The notes under the pieces: model-generated | What the model was told of the DNA's origin: nothing | The model's database searches: none | Seen by the model: the letters and a program-made list of their open reading frames with translations, nothing else | Part shown: piece after piece, positions 10,845-21,291 of the stretch | Numbering within the stretch: position 1 is the stretch's first letter | Layout of the letters: the number at the start of each line of letters is the position of its first letter | Translations under genes and position numbers: made by a program | Origin: Pseudomonadota bacterium | GTDB lineage: Bacteria > Desulfobacterota > Binatia > Binatales > Binataceae | DNA length: 64,000 bases | Assembly (NCBI GenBank): GCA_021323675.1 | Contig: JAJPKP010000026.1 | Span: 1-64,000, forward strand | Reading direction: 5' to 3'

Positions 10845-11768
10845 TTGCGAGGTGTAGTGATGCCCCAAAGCGCGCAAGCAGCCGAAACCGTTCGCCGCCT
10901 CAGCGAAGGCATCATCCTCCGGCCCGATGATGCCGCGCCGTCCCTGATTACGGTGGCACCCGATGCTCCGATCGAGCGGATCCTCCGCATGATAGAGACC
11001 GACGGCGGCGTCATCGTCCGTGATTTTTTGCCGCCCGATCTTCTGCGCCGCTTGCAGGCGGACCTTCGCCCGTTTGTCGAGGACAGCGTTCCCGGCAGCA
11101 AGGAGCAGGGTGAGATATGGCGCTTGTTCCACGGACCCAGGACCAAGCGCTTCTGCGGTCTTGCGTCCAAGTCGCCGGCATTCGTGGAGCTGCTGCTTGA
11201 CGAAAGGCTCAAAGCGTATGCCGATCGCTTTCTGCTGCCGAATTGCGGGAGCTACTGGCTGAACACCGGCCAGATGATGGTGGTCGGTCCGGGCGAGCCC
11301 GCCCAACTGCTGCATCGCGATTCCGCGAACTGGCCGCACTTCCCGTGGCCGGCGCCGGAGGTGACGGTGAGCTGTATGTTCGCGCTCAGCGACTTCGAAG
11401 TAGAGACCGGAGCGACGCAGGTCGCGCCCGGAAGCCATCGATGGAGCGATCCCGACCGCGCGCCTTCACCTGCGGAAGTCACGCAGGCCGTGATGCCGGC
11501 CGGGTCCGTGCTTCTCTACACCGGCAACGTGATTCACGCCGCCGGAGAGAATCGCACCAAGGATCGCTGGCGATGGGGTATGCATGTGAGCTGGGTGCTG
11601 GGATGGCTCCGGCCGGAAGAATGCCATTATCTTGCGGTGCCGATCGAAACCGCGCGCAAACTTCCGGAACGCGTTCAGCATATGCTCGGCTATCATTCGT
11701 ACCATCCGTCACTTTATGGCGGGCGCCTGGGATTGGTCGATTTCGAGGACGCGAAACGGGTTCTCTGA
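10845..11768 (+). CDS. Phytanoyl-CoA dioxygenase (PhyH) family protein
   Basis: HRD metal motif and distal H (NVIHAAGENRTKDRWRW). Confidence 0.85.
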   Translation: MRGVVMPQSAQAAETVRRLSEGIILRPDDAAPSLITVAPDAPIERILRMIETDGGVIVRDFLPPDLLRRLQADLRPFVEDSVPGSKEQGEIWRLFHGPRTKRFCGLASKSPAFVELLLDERLKAYADRFLLPNCGSYWLNTGQMMVVGPGEPAQLLHRDSANWPHFPWPAPEVTVSCMFALSDFEVETGATQVAPGSHRWSDPDRAPSPAEVTQAVMPAGSVLLYTGNVIHAAGENRTKDRWRWGMHVSWVLGWLRPEECHYLAVPIETARKLPERVQHMLGYHSYHPSLYGGRLGLVDFEDAKRVL

Positions 11769-11826
11769 CGAGCGCCTGACGGGAAAAAAGACGCTGCGCG
11801 TCCGCCCGGACGGCGGCGCCACTCGG

Positions 11827-13497
11827 TCAGGCTGAGGCGCCAGGCTGCACACGTCCGCCGAGCACCGTCCCCAACACCCGGATGTCGCGTATCGCCATCG
11901 GATCGACCGCTGTGGGGTCGGCGCTCAGCACGGTAAAATCCGCAAACTTTCCCACTTCCAGGCTCCCGATCTCGCGCTCCATTCCCAGAACGTAGGCGGC
12001 GTCGATAGTGATCGCGCGCAGCGCCCGCTCGACTCCGATACGTTCGCCCGGCGCCTGCACCGTGACTCCATCGGCCGCGATTCGATTCACGGCAATCCAC
12101 ACCGCCATCAGAGGATCGAGCGGCGCGACCACCAGCGAAAAATCCGAGTGCAGCGCGAACGTTACCCCTTCCCGCTCCAGGGAGCCGAGCCGGGCGGTAG
12201 CTTCCGCGCGGTCGGGGCCGAATGCGTGTTCGTTATGAATCTGGCTGCGGAAATGGACGAAATAGCAGTTTACGCTGGCAAGACCGCCGAGAGCCTTCAG
12301 CCGGCGCGCCTGATCGGTTGTGCTGATGCAGTAATGCTCGATGGTCAGCCGATGGTCGAAGCGGGGATGAATCGATTGCAGTTTCGCGAGCGCATCCAGC
12401 ACCGCGTCGATCGCTTCATCGCCGTTGGCGTGCGCGTGAATCTGCACGCCCGCCTTCCAGAACGGCAGCATCCGACCGGCCAGTTCATCCCACGGAACAT
12501 CGCCGCGCAGGCCGTTGCCGCCGTCGAGGTAGCCGGGCGGGCGCACGCGCAACGACATTGCGGGATACGAACCGTCGCTGAAGAATTTCACGCCGTGAAA
12601 GCGGATCTTGTCGGTCGCGCGGGCCTTCAGGTCCGCCATCCACCCGTCCGCGTCGCTTTCGAAACGCTCTCGAATCGCGGCCTCATACGGCACCAGCACC
12701 ATCCGCAGCGGAAACTCGGGATCGCTGACTACGGATTGCTGCAAACGCCATTCGGACTCGAAGTTGCGCGCGCCGAACAGCATGTCCGCCGTGGTGGTCA
12801 CTCCGGCCCGCTGAGCCACGTCGCCCATTCGCCTGAGCCCAAGACTGTGCTGACCCGCGCGCACGAACTGTCCGCGGACGGGCGCCAGTGCATAGTTGAG
12901 CGCTTCCATCTCGACGAACCGTCCGTTCAATCTTCCGTCGCCATCGCGTCCCACTCCGTGCATCGCGAGCGATTCGTCCGCTCCCAGCAGCCGCAGCATC
13001 GCGCTGTTCGTGTAAACGAAATGCGGCGCGTAAGAGAGAATCGCAATCGGGCGATCGGCTGAGATGCGATCGAGATCGTCGCGATGCAGATGTCCGCCCT
13101 GCATTGCGGGATCGAATCCCCACGCAAACAAAGGCTCCTTCGCGCCGGCAGTTGCGGCGCTCATCTCACCAAGCCGCGCCATCACCGCCTCGCGCGTCGG
13201 CAGTGCCGGATTGATTCGGTCGGGGCCGGGCGACGGAATCGGCCCGACGTAGTTCAGATACATGTAAGTGCCGGACTGGCTCAGATGCGTGTGCGGATCG
13301 ATAAACCCCGGCATCACGATCCGGTCCGCGAAAGTGCCGTCGATTCGATGCGGGTAGCGCCTGAGCCACGGCCGCATCGACTCGACGCTGCCCACGGACA
13401 GGATGCGTCCGTCGCGCACGGCGACGGCGCTCGCGAAAGGCCGCCCGGGATCCATCGTGATTATCTTTCGCGCGATGAAGACGGTGATCTCGCTCAT
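11827..13497 (-). CDS. Amidohydrolase (YtcJ-like)
   Basis: VMPGFIDPHTHL motif and C-terminal GSLEVGKFADFTVLSADP. Confidence 0.9.
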   Translation of the reverse strand: MSEITVFIARKIITMDPGRPFASAVAVRDGRILSVGSVESMRPWLRRYPHRIDGTFADRIVMPGFIDPHTHLSQSGTYMYLNYVGPIPSPGPDRINPALPTREAVMARLGEMSAATAGAKEPLFAWGFDPAMQGGHLHRDDLDRISADRPIAILSYAPHFVYTNSAMLRLLGADESLAMHGVGRDGDGRLNGRFVEMEALNYALAPVRGQFVRAGQHSLGLRRMGDVAQRAGVTTTADMLFGARNFESEWRLQQSVVSDPEFPLRMVLVPYEAAIRERFESDADGWMADLKARATDKIRFHGVKFFSDGSYPAMSLRVRPPGYLDGGNGLRGDVPWDELAGRMLPFWKAGVQIHAHANGDEAIDAVLDALAKLQSIHPRFDHRLTIEHYCISTTDQARRLKALGGLASVNCYFVHFRSQIHNEHAFGPDRAEATARLGSLEREGVTFALHSDFSLVVAPLDPLMAVWIAVNRIAADGVTVQAPGERIGVERALRAITIDAAYVLGMEREIGSLEVGKFADFTVLSADPTAVDPMAIRDIRVLGTVLGGRVQPGASA

Positions 13498-13511
13498 GCG
13501 CTCATTTCCCT

Positions 13512-14657
13512 TTACGAGGCCTTTAAGGCAGGCCGTCCCAGGCGCAAAAAGTCGAGGTCATGGCGAGAGGAGCCGTTGTCGGCCGCCAGGTCGGCGAGAA
13601 TCTCGCCGATCACGCTGCAAAATTTGTATCCGTGCCCGGAACACGGCGAGGCGAGAACTACCTGCGGATGATCGGGATGGCGATCGATGATGAAATGCTC
13701 GTCGGGAGTGTTGGTGAACATGCAGGTGCGCAGCGCCATCGTCGGTCCGCTGCCCTCGGGAAAGTAGCGATCGGCAAACCGGCGCAGCAGCCGTTCATCT
13801 TTCGCATCGGGATCGCGCCTAGGTTCGTCGGCTGTCGCGAGAGTCTCCCCGCGATGATGATAGCGGCCGAACTTGAAGCCGGGGATTTCGAATACCGGCA
13901 GCCCGTAGTAGCGGCCTTCATCCACGGCGACATTGAAAACCGGAAACCTTCCCGGATCGAATAGTTCCGGCCGCCTGGGCTGGAGCCAGGCAAGCACCTG
14001 ACGCTCGGGAACCGCGATCCGCTTCAATATCGCCGCCATCTCTCCCATCCACGCGCCCGCCGCCAGCACCAGGCGCCGCGCGCGGTATCGCCCCTTGTCG
14101 GTGACGACCGATACGCCGTTGTCGCCGAGCGGGGTCCATTCGAGGACGCGCTCGCGAGCGTGAATCTCCGCTCCGGCCGATTGAGCCGCGCGAACATGTG
14201 CGACGATTGCGCGCTCGGAAGCGATGAATCCGCCGTCGGGCTGATAGATCGCGCGATGATCCGCCGGTAGTCGATAGGCGGGGAATCGATCCGCAATTTG
14301 CGCCCCGGTCAGAATTTCGTGCTCGAGATGATGAAGCCGGGCGGAGGCGAGGGCGCCCTGGAACAATTCCCCATCCTCCGGACTGGCATCGATCGAGCCG
14401 GTCTTCACGAATAGCCGCTCACCCGATGCGGCTTCGATCTCGCGCCACAATTCGTACGCGCGCCTGAGCAGCGGAACATAGCGAGGGTCTTCGTAGTACG
14501 GCAGCCGGATAATTCGCGTGACTCCGTGCGAGGAACCCATCGTATGCGGGATGTCGAATCGCTCGATTCCGAGAACACGCCGGCCGCGGCGGGCGAGCTG
14601 CCAGATGGCTGCGCTGCCCATCCCGCCTACACCCACAACGATTACATCGAAGTTCAT
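13512..14657 (-). CDS. FAD-dependent amino acid oxidase (sarcosine oxidase / N-methyl-tryptophan oxidase type)
   Basis: VIVVGVGGMGSAAIWQLARRGRRVLGIERF and SGHGYKFCSVIGEILADL. Confidence 0.88.
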   Translation of the reverse strand: MNFDVIVVGVGGMGSAAIWQLARRGRRVLGIERFDIPHTMGSSHGVTRIIRLPYYEDPRYVPLLRRAYELWREIEAASGERLFVKTGSIDASPEDGELFQGALASARLHHLEHEILTGAQIADRFPAYRLPADHRAIYQPDGGFIASERAIVAHVRAAQSAGAEIHARERVLEWTPLGDNGVSVVTDKGRYRARRLVLAAGAWMGEMAAILKRIAVPERQVLAWLQPRRPELFDPGRFPVFNVAVDEGRYYGLPVFEIPGFKFGRYHHRGETLATADEPRRDPDAKDERLLRRFADRYFPEGSGPTMALRTCMFTNTPDEHFIIDRHPDHPQVVLASPCSGHGYKFCSVIGEILADLAADNGSSRHDLDFLRLGRPALKAS

Positions 14658-14829
14658 CTGATGTTCCGGTCCTGCAATTTAAACCACCGTGACGCCAAGG
14701 CACCAACCGAAAGAAGTTGCGCGCCGGATCCCCCATAACTGAGGACAAGGCAAAAACCTTTGAAAATCGGGCGATTTGGAGCCTCGGCTGAGACATCTTT
14801 TGACATAAAAGCGAAAAAAAAGCGAAAAT

Positions 14830-15639
14830 ATGCCCGTGGCTGTCGTTATCCTGCGCAAACCCGATTCGGACCCACAGGCTCCTGCCTCTGTCTTTCGGGG
14901 TCATGAGCTGACCTTGAAGCATCGACGGCTCGGCTCCGGGATTGCCGCTCTCGATGCGATCATCGACGGAGGCATCGTTCGAGGCCGGGTCAGTGAAATT
15001 GTTGGTCCGGTAGGGGCCGGGCGCACTACCGTTGCCGCGCGTTTCGTCTCCGCGGCAACGCGAGCCGGAGAAGTTGCCGCGTGGATCGAAAGCACACGGA
15101 GCTTCAATCCCGGCGACATCACCGCGGGCAGTGCGGATCTTAATCGAGTGCTATGGGCCTCGGTGGACGATCGCCGCAAGCTGGCCCTGGGTTTTTCCGG
15201 CCGATTTCGCCGTTATCGTTTCTCCTCCGTTTTCAAAGCCGCCGAGCTTGTCCTGAAGGCGGGTGGATTCGGGCTGGTTGTGCTCGATGCCGGCGCAAGC
15301 GTCGCGCCGTTGCCCCAGAGCATCGCGTTGCGTCTCGCACGCGAAGCGGAGCGCAGCGGCGCGGCGGTGCTTGTGGTCGCGCCATATCGCATATGCGGCA
15401 CGTTCGCCGCCTTGAGCCTCAGGCTCGAGCGCATTGAAGCGTCGTTCAACCGGCTTACGCCCGCGTCGCCCGCGTTGTTCGACGGATTCGTGATCCGGGC
15501 ATCGACCGTGCGCAACAAGCTGGGCCGCACCGGCGGCCGTGCGATGATTTGCGGCGCGGTCGATCCTTATGCGCCTTCATTCGCGCGTCCGCGCGGGCAG
15601 GAGACCGCCGCGCCAATCCGCAACGCCTCGAACGCGTGA
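14830..15639 (+). CDS. imuA: ImuA-like RecA-fold protein
   Basis: Degenerate Walker A GPVGAGRTT; directly upstream of ImuB-like gene. Confidence 0.8.
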   Translation: MPVAVVILRKPDSDPQAPASVFRGHELTLKHRRLGSGIAALDAIIDGGIVRGRVSEIVGPVGAGRTTVAARFVSAATRAGEVAAWIESTRSFNPGDITAGSADLNRVLWASVDDRRKLALGFSGRFRRYRFSSVFKAAELVLKAGGFGLVVLDAGASVAPLPQSIALRLAREAERSGAAVLVVAPYRICGTFAALSLRLERIEASFNRLTPASPALFDGFVIRASTVRNKLGRTGGRAMICGAVDPYAPSFARPRGQETAAPIRNASNA

Positions 15640-15648
15640 TCGTCCGCC

Positions 15649-17175
15649 ATGCCGCGCATCGCATGCATCCTGGTCGGCAATTTTCCTATCGCGGCGTTGG
15701 TCCGCTCCGATTCTTCCCTAGCCGCGGTACCGCTGGTCATCAGCGAAAGCCGCGCCGCGCACGCCGAAATTCTGTTTGTCTCCGAGACCGCGCGGAAGCA
15801 GGGTGCGCGCGCCGGGATGACGATTGCGCAGGCGCGCGCGATGGCCGCGCAGTTGGCCTCGATGCCGCGTTCGGAGGCGGCGGAGCGGTCCGCATCGGAA
15901 GCGCTGGCGGATGCGGCGGAGTCGGTCTCGCCGATCGTCGAGCCCGGCGCGGACGGATGCGTATGGCTCGATCTTTCGGGACTCGGCAGATTCTATGAAT
16001 CGGAAGAGGAAATCGCATCCGACTTGATGCGCCGCGTGCAGCGCGTCGGAATGGATGCCGCCGTGGGAATCGCGGCGAATCGCGAGATCGCGCAACTGGC
16101 GGCGCGCTGCGGCGGCATCCGGGTAATTCCGCCGCGCCGCGAGCGTGAATTTATCGACTGGCTGCCGATCGATTCCATGAATCTTGCCGCGCGTGACGGC
16201 GGCCCCGAGCTGGAAGCGACGCTGGCGCGATGGGGACTCAAGCGGCTGGGCGACCTTGCGCGGCTCGATCCCGATGCGCTCGGGAGCAGGCTCGGCCGCA
16301 ATGGTATCGAACTGGTGCGCCTGGCGCGCGGCGAGAGCCCTCGCCCGCTTCATCCCCGCCGCCGGGCCGAGATTTTCACCGAATCCATCGAACTGGAATA
16401 CGGAATCGAGACGCTGGAGCCGCTCGCATTCATAATGCGCGGGATGCTCGATCGGCTTGCCGAGCGCCTGGAGTTGCGCGGCCTGGTGGCGGGCGACCTG
16501 CTGCTGACGCTCGGACTTGCCGATCGCCGCATCAATACGCGCAGGGTCGCAATCGCCGCGCCGACCAATGACATTCGCGCAATTCTTACCCTGATCAATC
16601 TGAGCCTCGAATCTTCGCCGCCTCAAGCGCCTGCTGATTCGATACGAATCGAGATAACTCCGCGGGCCCCGCGGCCCGCGCAGGCCGACATGTTTCTGCC
16701 GCCGGCGCCCGCGCCCGACAAGCTCGAGACCACAATTGCGCGCCTGGCGGTGTTGTGCGGCCCGGAGAATGTCGGGATGCTGGCGCCTGACAACAGCCAT
16801 CGTCCGGAGGCCATCCGGCTCGAAAGCTTCAATCCTTCTCCGCCGAGCCCGGATGCGGCGCGAGTCGAACCCAGTGCGGACATCACCCGGCTGGTGATTC
16901 GCGCCATTCGTCCCGCGATGGAAGTCGAGGTGATGAGCGTGCGCGGAGTGCCGGAATTTGTGCGAGGACCGAAGCTTGGCGCGCGCGTGATTTCGATTGC
17001 CGGGCCATGGCGGCGCGACGGGGAATGGTGGCGCGAAGGCGATGGAGAATCATCGCCGCAAACGGCCGCGTTCTGCCGCGACTATTACGAAATGGAACTG
17101 GACGACGGATGCGTATATCGCGCGTTTTGCGATCCGCATTCCGGCCGATGGTTTGTCGATGGCGTTTACGACTGA
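15649..17175 (+). CDS. imuB: ImuB-like Y-family DNA polymerase homologue
   Basis: Y-family fold without the catalytic DxD/DE motifs; adjacent to imuA. Confidence 0.82.
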   Translation: MPRIACILVGNFPIAALVRSDSSLAAVPLVISESRAAHAEILFVSETARKQGARAGMTIAQARAMAAQLASMPRSEAAERSASEALADAAESVSPIVEPGADGCVWLDLSGLGRFYESEEEIASDLMRRVQRVGMDAAVGIAANREIAQLAARCGGIRVIPPRREREFIDWLPIDSMNLAARDGGPELEATLARWGLKRLGDLARLDPDALGSRLGRNGIELVRLARGESPRPLHPRRRAEIFTESIELEYGIETLEPLAFIMRGMLDRLAERLELRGLVAGDLLLTLGLADRRINTRRVAIAAPTNDIRAILTLINLSLESSPPQAPADSIRIEITPRAPRPAQADMFLPPAPAPDKLETTIARLAVLCGPENVGMLAPDNSHRPEAIRLESFNPSPPSPDAARVEPSADITRLVIRAIRPAMEVEVMSVRGVPEFVRGPKLGARVISIAGPWRRDGEWWREGDGESSPQTAAFCRDYYEMELDDGCVYRAFCDPHSGRWFVDGVYD

Positions 17176-17218
17176 AAGTTCCTGACCTGCGCCGACAACC
17201 CTCGGCGACCCGCAGGCC

Positions 17219-18448
17219 TCAGATCACTTTCCCCGCGCGCAGCCGCACGCGCTCTTCGGAGCCGATTCCCAACTCGCCGAGAATCTCCTCATTGTCCGCG
17301 CCCAGGGCCGCCGCGCCGCTGCGGATGCGGACGGGCGTGCGCGAGAATTTTGCCGCTGGCCCGGTAATCGGCGCCATCGAGCCGTCCTCCTGGATCGTAT
17401 TCTGCAACATGTCGCGTTCCAGGATCTGTGGATCGCCCGCCGCTTCCGCATAGGTGTTGACCCGTGCGCACGGAATGGCCTCGCGTGCGCAGATTTCAAC
17501 CACCTCCGCGACGGTGTGGTCCGCGCACCACTTCGCCGCCATCGCGTTGCATTCACCGCGATGCTTCATCCGGCCCGGGATCGTCGCATAGTCCGGGTTT
17601 TCCGCCAGATCGTGGCGTCCGCACACGCGGGCGAGAACCTTCCAATGAGTATCCAGCAGCGTGCCCATCATCACGATTCCGTCGCGGCAGTGGAACGTGT
17701 TGCAGGGAATCGTAAAAGTGAACTCGTTGCCCATCCGCGGCATCGGAATTCCCAGCGCTCCCAAAGTCAGGTAGCCGTTGGACTGGAATATCGCCGCATC
17801 GAGCAGCGATACGTCGCAATGTTGTCCTTCGCCGGTACGAGCGCGATGCTGCAACGCGGCGAGCGCCGCAATCGCGCCGTGCAGTCCCGCCAGGTCATCG
17901 CATAGAAATGTCGGCGCCTTGGTCGGGCCTCCTTCCACCGGGCCATTCAGCGACATGAATCCTGACATCGCCTGCGCCAGCGGATCGTAACCGACCCGAT
18001 CGTGAGCAGGTCCGAACTGTCCGAAGCCGCTGATCGATACGTAGATGATGTCGGGTTTGACCTCGCGGCACGCCTGGTAGCCGACGCTCCATTTGTCGAA
18101 GGTGCCGGGGCGGAAATTCTGCACGATTATGTCCGAGCGCTTTGCGAGCTTGAGAAAGATTTCACGGCCTGCGGATGTGCGCAAATCGAGCGTCAGGCTG
18201 CGCTTGTTGCGGTTGACCGTCGCGTGCAGAAAGCTGATCGGACGGCTGGCGCCCGGCAGGAACGGAGGAACGCGCCGGCCGACTTCCCCCGCCGGGTCCT
18301 CGACCTTGATCACGTCAGCCCCAAGGTCCGCCAGGATGCATCCGCACATCGGCCCAGCCCAACTTGTGGTGGCTTCAAGTACCCTGATTCCGGCGAGCGG
18401 GCCGGGCAGATCGCCGCGGGCATCTCGATAGAAGTCGGCTTTCTCCAT
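17219..18448 (-). CDS. CaiB/BaiF family CoA transferase
   Basis: GIRVLEATTSWAGPMCGCILADLGADVIKVEDP motif. Confidence 0.92.
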   Translation of the reverse strand: MEKADFYRDARGDLPGPLAGIRVLEATTSWAGPMCGCILADLGADVIKVEDPAGEVGRRVPPFLPGASRPISFLHATVNRNKRSLTLDLRTSAGREIFLKLAKRSDIIVQNFRPGTFDKWSVGYQACREVKPDIIYVSISGFGQFGPAHDRVGYDPLAQAMSGFMSLNGPVEGGPTKAPTFLCDDLAGLHGAIAALAALQHRARTGEGQHCDVSLLDAAIFQSNGYLTLGALGIPMPRMGNEFTFTIPCNTFHCRDGIVMMGTLLDTHWKVLARVCGRHDLAENPDYATIPGRMKHRGECNAMAAKWCADHTVAEVVEICAREAIPCARVNTYAEAAGDPQILERDMLQNTIQEDGSMAPITGPAAKFSRTPVRIRSGAAALGADNEEILGELGIGSEERVRLRAGKVI

Positions 18449-18569
18449 CGGAAGCGAAACCCTCCGTCTGTCGTTCGCGGCGATGTTACTTCGCGATTGC
18501 GCCTCTCGACAAACGCGGCTGGCGAGGCTTGCCCGCCCGCGCTAGCCTGATTTCGGCTGAGAATCGGAG

Positions 18570-18980
18570 ATGGCGGAAGCTCAATTTTTTGTCGGCGTTC
18601 ACGGAGTAATTGCGAATCGCGGCCGGCTGCTCGTGCTCAAGCGGGCGGGCACGATGGTTTATCGGCCGGGTGCGTGGGATCTGCCGGGCGGACATCTCGC
18701 GATAGGCGAGAGTTCCGAAGAGTGCCTGCTGCGCGAGATTCGCGAAGAAACCTCCCTCGAAGTCGCGATCGATCGCCTGCTCGGCCTGCACAACATGATC
18801 GACGAGCCCTACATGCAGGCGCTATACGCGTGCCGGCTTACCGTCTATCGAAGCCTGAGACTTGCGCCCAACGAACACGTCGAGGCGCGATGGGTCACAC
18901 CGGAAGAACTCGCCGGGATGGAACTGATTCCTTACCTGGAAGGCGTACTGAAACGCGGCATGCTGTCGTCTGTGAAATAA
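18570..18980 (+). CDS. NUDIX hydrolase
   Basis: Nudix box GGHLAIGESSEECLLREIREETSLEV. Confidence 0.9.
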   Translation: MAEAQFFVGVHGVIANRGRLLVLKRAGTMVYRPGAWDLPGGHLAIGESSEECLLREIREETSLEVAIDRLLGLHNMIDEPYMQALYACRLTVYRSLRLAPNEHVEARWVTPEELAGMELIPYLEGVLKRGMLSSVK

Positions 18981-19031
18981 GCGACGGAGTTCGCGGACAA
19001 TCGTGCCGTGGTCCGATGAGAAAGCGAGAGC

Positions 19032-19937
19032 CTACTTCCGCAGCGCAAGACGGCCGCGCCAGTATCCGAAGAAGTTGGCGCATTCGAGTTCGTGGTAAAT
19101 GGCGCGTTCCGAGTCTCCGCGCATCGCCGCCGCCGCCATCCGCACCGCGTTTCTTACGAGTTTGTCGATTTGATTGTGGCTGCGGCCGCCCGCGATGGCG
19201 CTGCCGAATCCGTAGGCGAAGCTCTTGCGCCGCAGGTAGTGGCGCGTCATCCGCTCGGCGGGAATCTGATGATGAACGATGGCGCGCGGCGCAAAACCCA
19301 TCGCTCCGCCGCGCGCAATGATACGCTCGAACAGTTCGGTGTCCTCGCCCGAGATCGGATTGCCGCCTACGACGCCAAGGTCTTCGCGAAATCTTCCGAA
19401 GCGCTCGAAGGCCTGTCTGCGAAAGCCGACGTTGGCGCTGAAGTAATTGGCCATGGTTTCCGCCTTTTCCACCGGGGCCTCGTCTATCTGTTCGCGCACG
19501 TGGACCGCCAGCTTCACCCACAGGCTGGGGCCCAGCCACTCGGGCGGGGGCGCAAGCCATCGCGGCAACACCATCCCGCACGCCGCATCGAGGTTGCGGC
19601 TTCGCAGCGCATCGAGCATCTCCGATACCCATGACGGCTCCGCGATCGCGTCATCGTCGATGAAGAAAATGAAATCGCCTCGCGCTTCATCGACGGCGCG
19701 GTTGCGGGCAAAGCTGGAGCCCAGGCGGGCCTCGAAGGCGCGGCGCATCGGGAAGGGAGCCGCCGCCGCGGAAGCCTCGACGACGGCCGGGGTCGAGTCG
19801 GTCGAGCCATTGTCGATGACGAGGCAATCGAGTTCCGCCGCCTCGGGCATTCGTTGCGCGGCGATACTGGCGAGCGTGGCGCCCAGCGTCGAGGCGCGAT
19901 TATGGGTGGGAACTGCGACGGTGATGCTGATCGTCAA
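19032..19937 (-). CDS. Family 2 glycosyltransferase
   Basis: ITVAVPTHNRASTLGATLASI..CLVIDNGSTDST..FIDDDAI; probable TTG start at 19937 rather than the long ORF-track start. Confidence 0.85.
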   Translation of the reverse strand: MTISITVAVPTHNRASTLGATLASIAAQRMPEAAELDCLVIDNGSTDSTPAVVEASAAAAPFPMRRAFEARLGSSFARNRAVDEARGDFIFFIDDDAIAEPSWVSEMLDALRSRNLDAACGMVLPRWLAPPPEWLGPSLWVKLAVHVREQIDEAPVEKAETMANYFSANVGFRRQAFERFGRFREDLGVVGGNPISGEDTELFERIIARGGAMGFAPRAIVHHQIPAERMTRHYLRRKSFAYGFGSAIAGGRSHNQIDKLVRNAVRMAAAAMRGDSERAIYHELECANFFGYWRGRLALRK

Positions 19938-19950
19938 AGGCGAAAGGCGC

Positions 19951-20034
19951 GGCGCGCCCAAGCCGCATAATAGCGGAACCGCGCCCGCCGCCGGATACTC
20001 CGGCGACGGGCGCGGTCCGTGGTTTGGGCGCGCC
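19951..20034. terminator. Large nested inverted repeat
   Basis: Outer arms GGCGCGCCCAA/TTGGGCGCGCC enclosing a near-perfect GC-rich stem around 19975-20018. Confidence 0.6.
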
Positions 20035-20041
20035 CGACGAT

Positions 20042-21211
20042 CTAGTGCTTGGCTGGCGCCGCCGGCGATGCGGCCGCGGCCGGCGACGGCGTGGCGGTCG
20101 GCGTCGGTGTAGGCGGCTTGGGCAGCGGCGCGGTGGACTGCGTGAATACGATCTGCGTCACGTTCAGGTCCGGCGTCGCCTTCTGCTGAATATCGGCCGG
20201 AGCCGTCAGGCGAAAGCCGAAGTTGCGCGTCTCGCCGGGAACGAACGGCAACACCGGGCGGTTGAAGTCGGTAAACTCGAGCGGAGTCGCCACCGGGGTG
20301 TGCACTTCCGTGTACACCTGCTTCTTCTTGGCGCCCTTGCCCTCGTAGTAGGTGACGGTGAATTGAATTTCGTCGATCGCTTTGTCGCCGTTGTTGGTCA
20401 GCTTTCCGAAAATTCCGGGCACCCGCGACGCGGACATCTTCATGTCCACGTCGGTGAGGCCGATTTTCGGAATGTATGCCTGCGCCTCGGGAATCTGGTT
20501 CTTGACGTTCTGAACCGTCTGCATCTCGCGGTTGAGAAGAAACTTGATTCCCGCGTTGCCGGTGGCCTGTTCCTTGTCGAGCTCGGCGATCGCGTTCTGA
20601 TAGGTCGAAATCGCCTTGTCGTAGTCGTACTTGTGGAAGGCCTCGATCGCGTCCTTGCGCATCTTGGCGACGTTTTCCTTGGCGGGAAAATCCACGAAAA
20701 TTCGCCAATCGTCACCCTGTTTTATCAACGCGATATTGTCGTCGTATTCGAGCTTCGGATAGGTCTTCTCGTTGATGTCCTTCTGAGCCACCGAATTGGC
20801 CGCATCGTTGGGACCGAGGTTCGCGTCGATAGTGCGCTCCCAAAGGGCCAGATCGGGCCGCGTAATCTTTATCGTCACGTTGGCCTTGTCGCCTTCGATC
20901 TTCGCGTCCCCGACCTGGTAGTCGACCGCGTGCAGGATGGTCTTGAACCAGTCGCGGCTGACATCCGGGGCGAGCGGTATTTCGGTCAGAAACTGATCCA
21001 TGGTCCTATCTACCTGATCCTGATGGGACAGGAGTTGATAGGCCCCCGGATAATTGTAGAGCTTCAGATCATCAAGATACGACTGGGCGGTATGCTGCGG
21101 CGTCTTGCCCATGCATCCCGCCGCCAGCGCGGCGCAAATGGCGGCAAGACCAACGAGTCGGCGCTTTGCAAGAAACGCAGGTTTGATCATGTTTTTAAAA
21201 TCCCCTCCCAC
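20042..21211 (-). CDS. Putative lipoprotein of unknown function
   Basis: N-terminal signal with ALAAGC lipobox; Pro/Thr/Ala-rich C-terminus. Confidence 0.7.
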   Translation of the reverse strand: MGGDFKNMIKPAFLAKRRLVGLAAICAALAAGCMGKTPQHTAQSYLDDLKLYNYPGAYQLLSHQDQVDRTMDQFLTEIPLAPDVSRDWFKTILHAVDYQVGDAKIEGDKANVTIKITRPDLALWERTIDANLGPNDAANSVAQKDINEKTYPKLEYDDNIALIKQGDDWRIFVDFPAKENVAKMRKDAIEAFHKYDYDKAISTYQNAIAELDKEQATGNAGIKFLLNREMQTVQNVKNQIPEAQAYIPKIGLTDVDMKMSASRVPGIFGKLTNNGDKAIDEIQFTVTYYEGKGAKKKQVYTEVHTPVATPLEFTDFNRPVLPFVPGETRNFGFRLTAPADIQQKATPDLNVTQIVFTQSTAPLPKPPTPTPTATPSPAAAASPAAPAKH

Positions 21212-21291
21212 GGGTCGCCAAACGATAGGATTCTAATGTCTCGTCGCTCAAAAACAAGTTCCGCGGGCGGGATTCAGAAGGCCGCGCGCAA

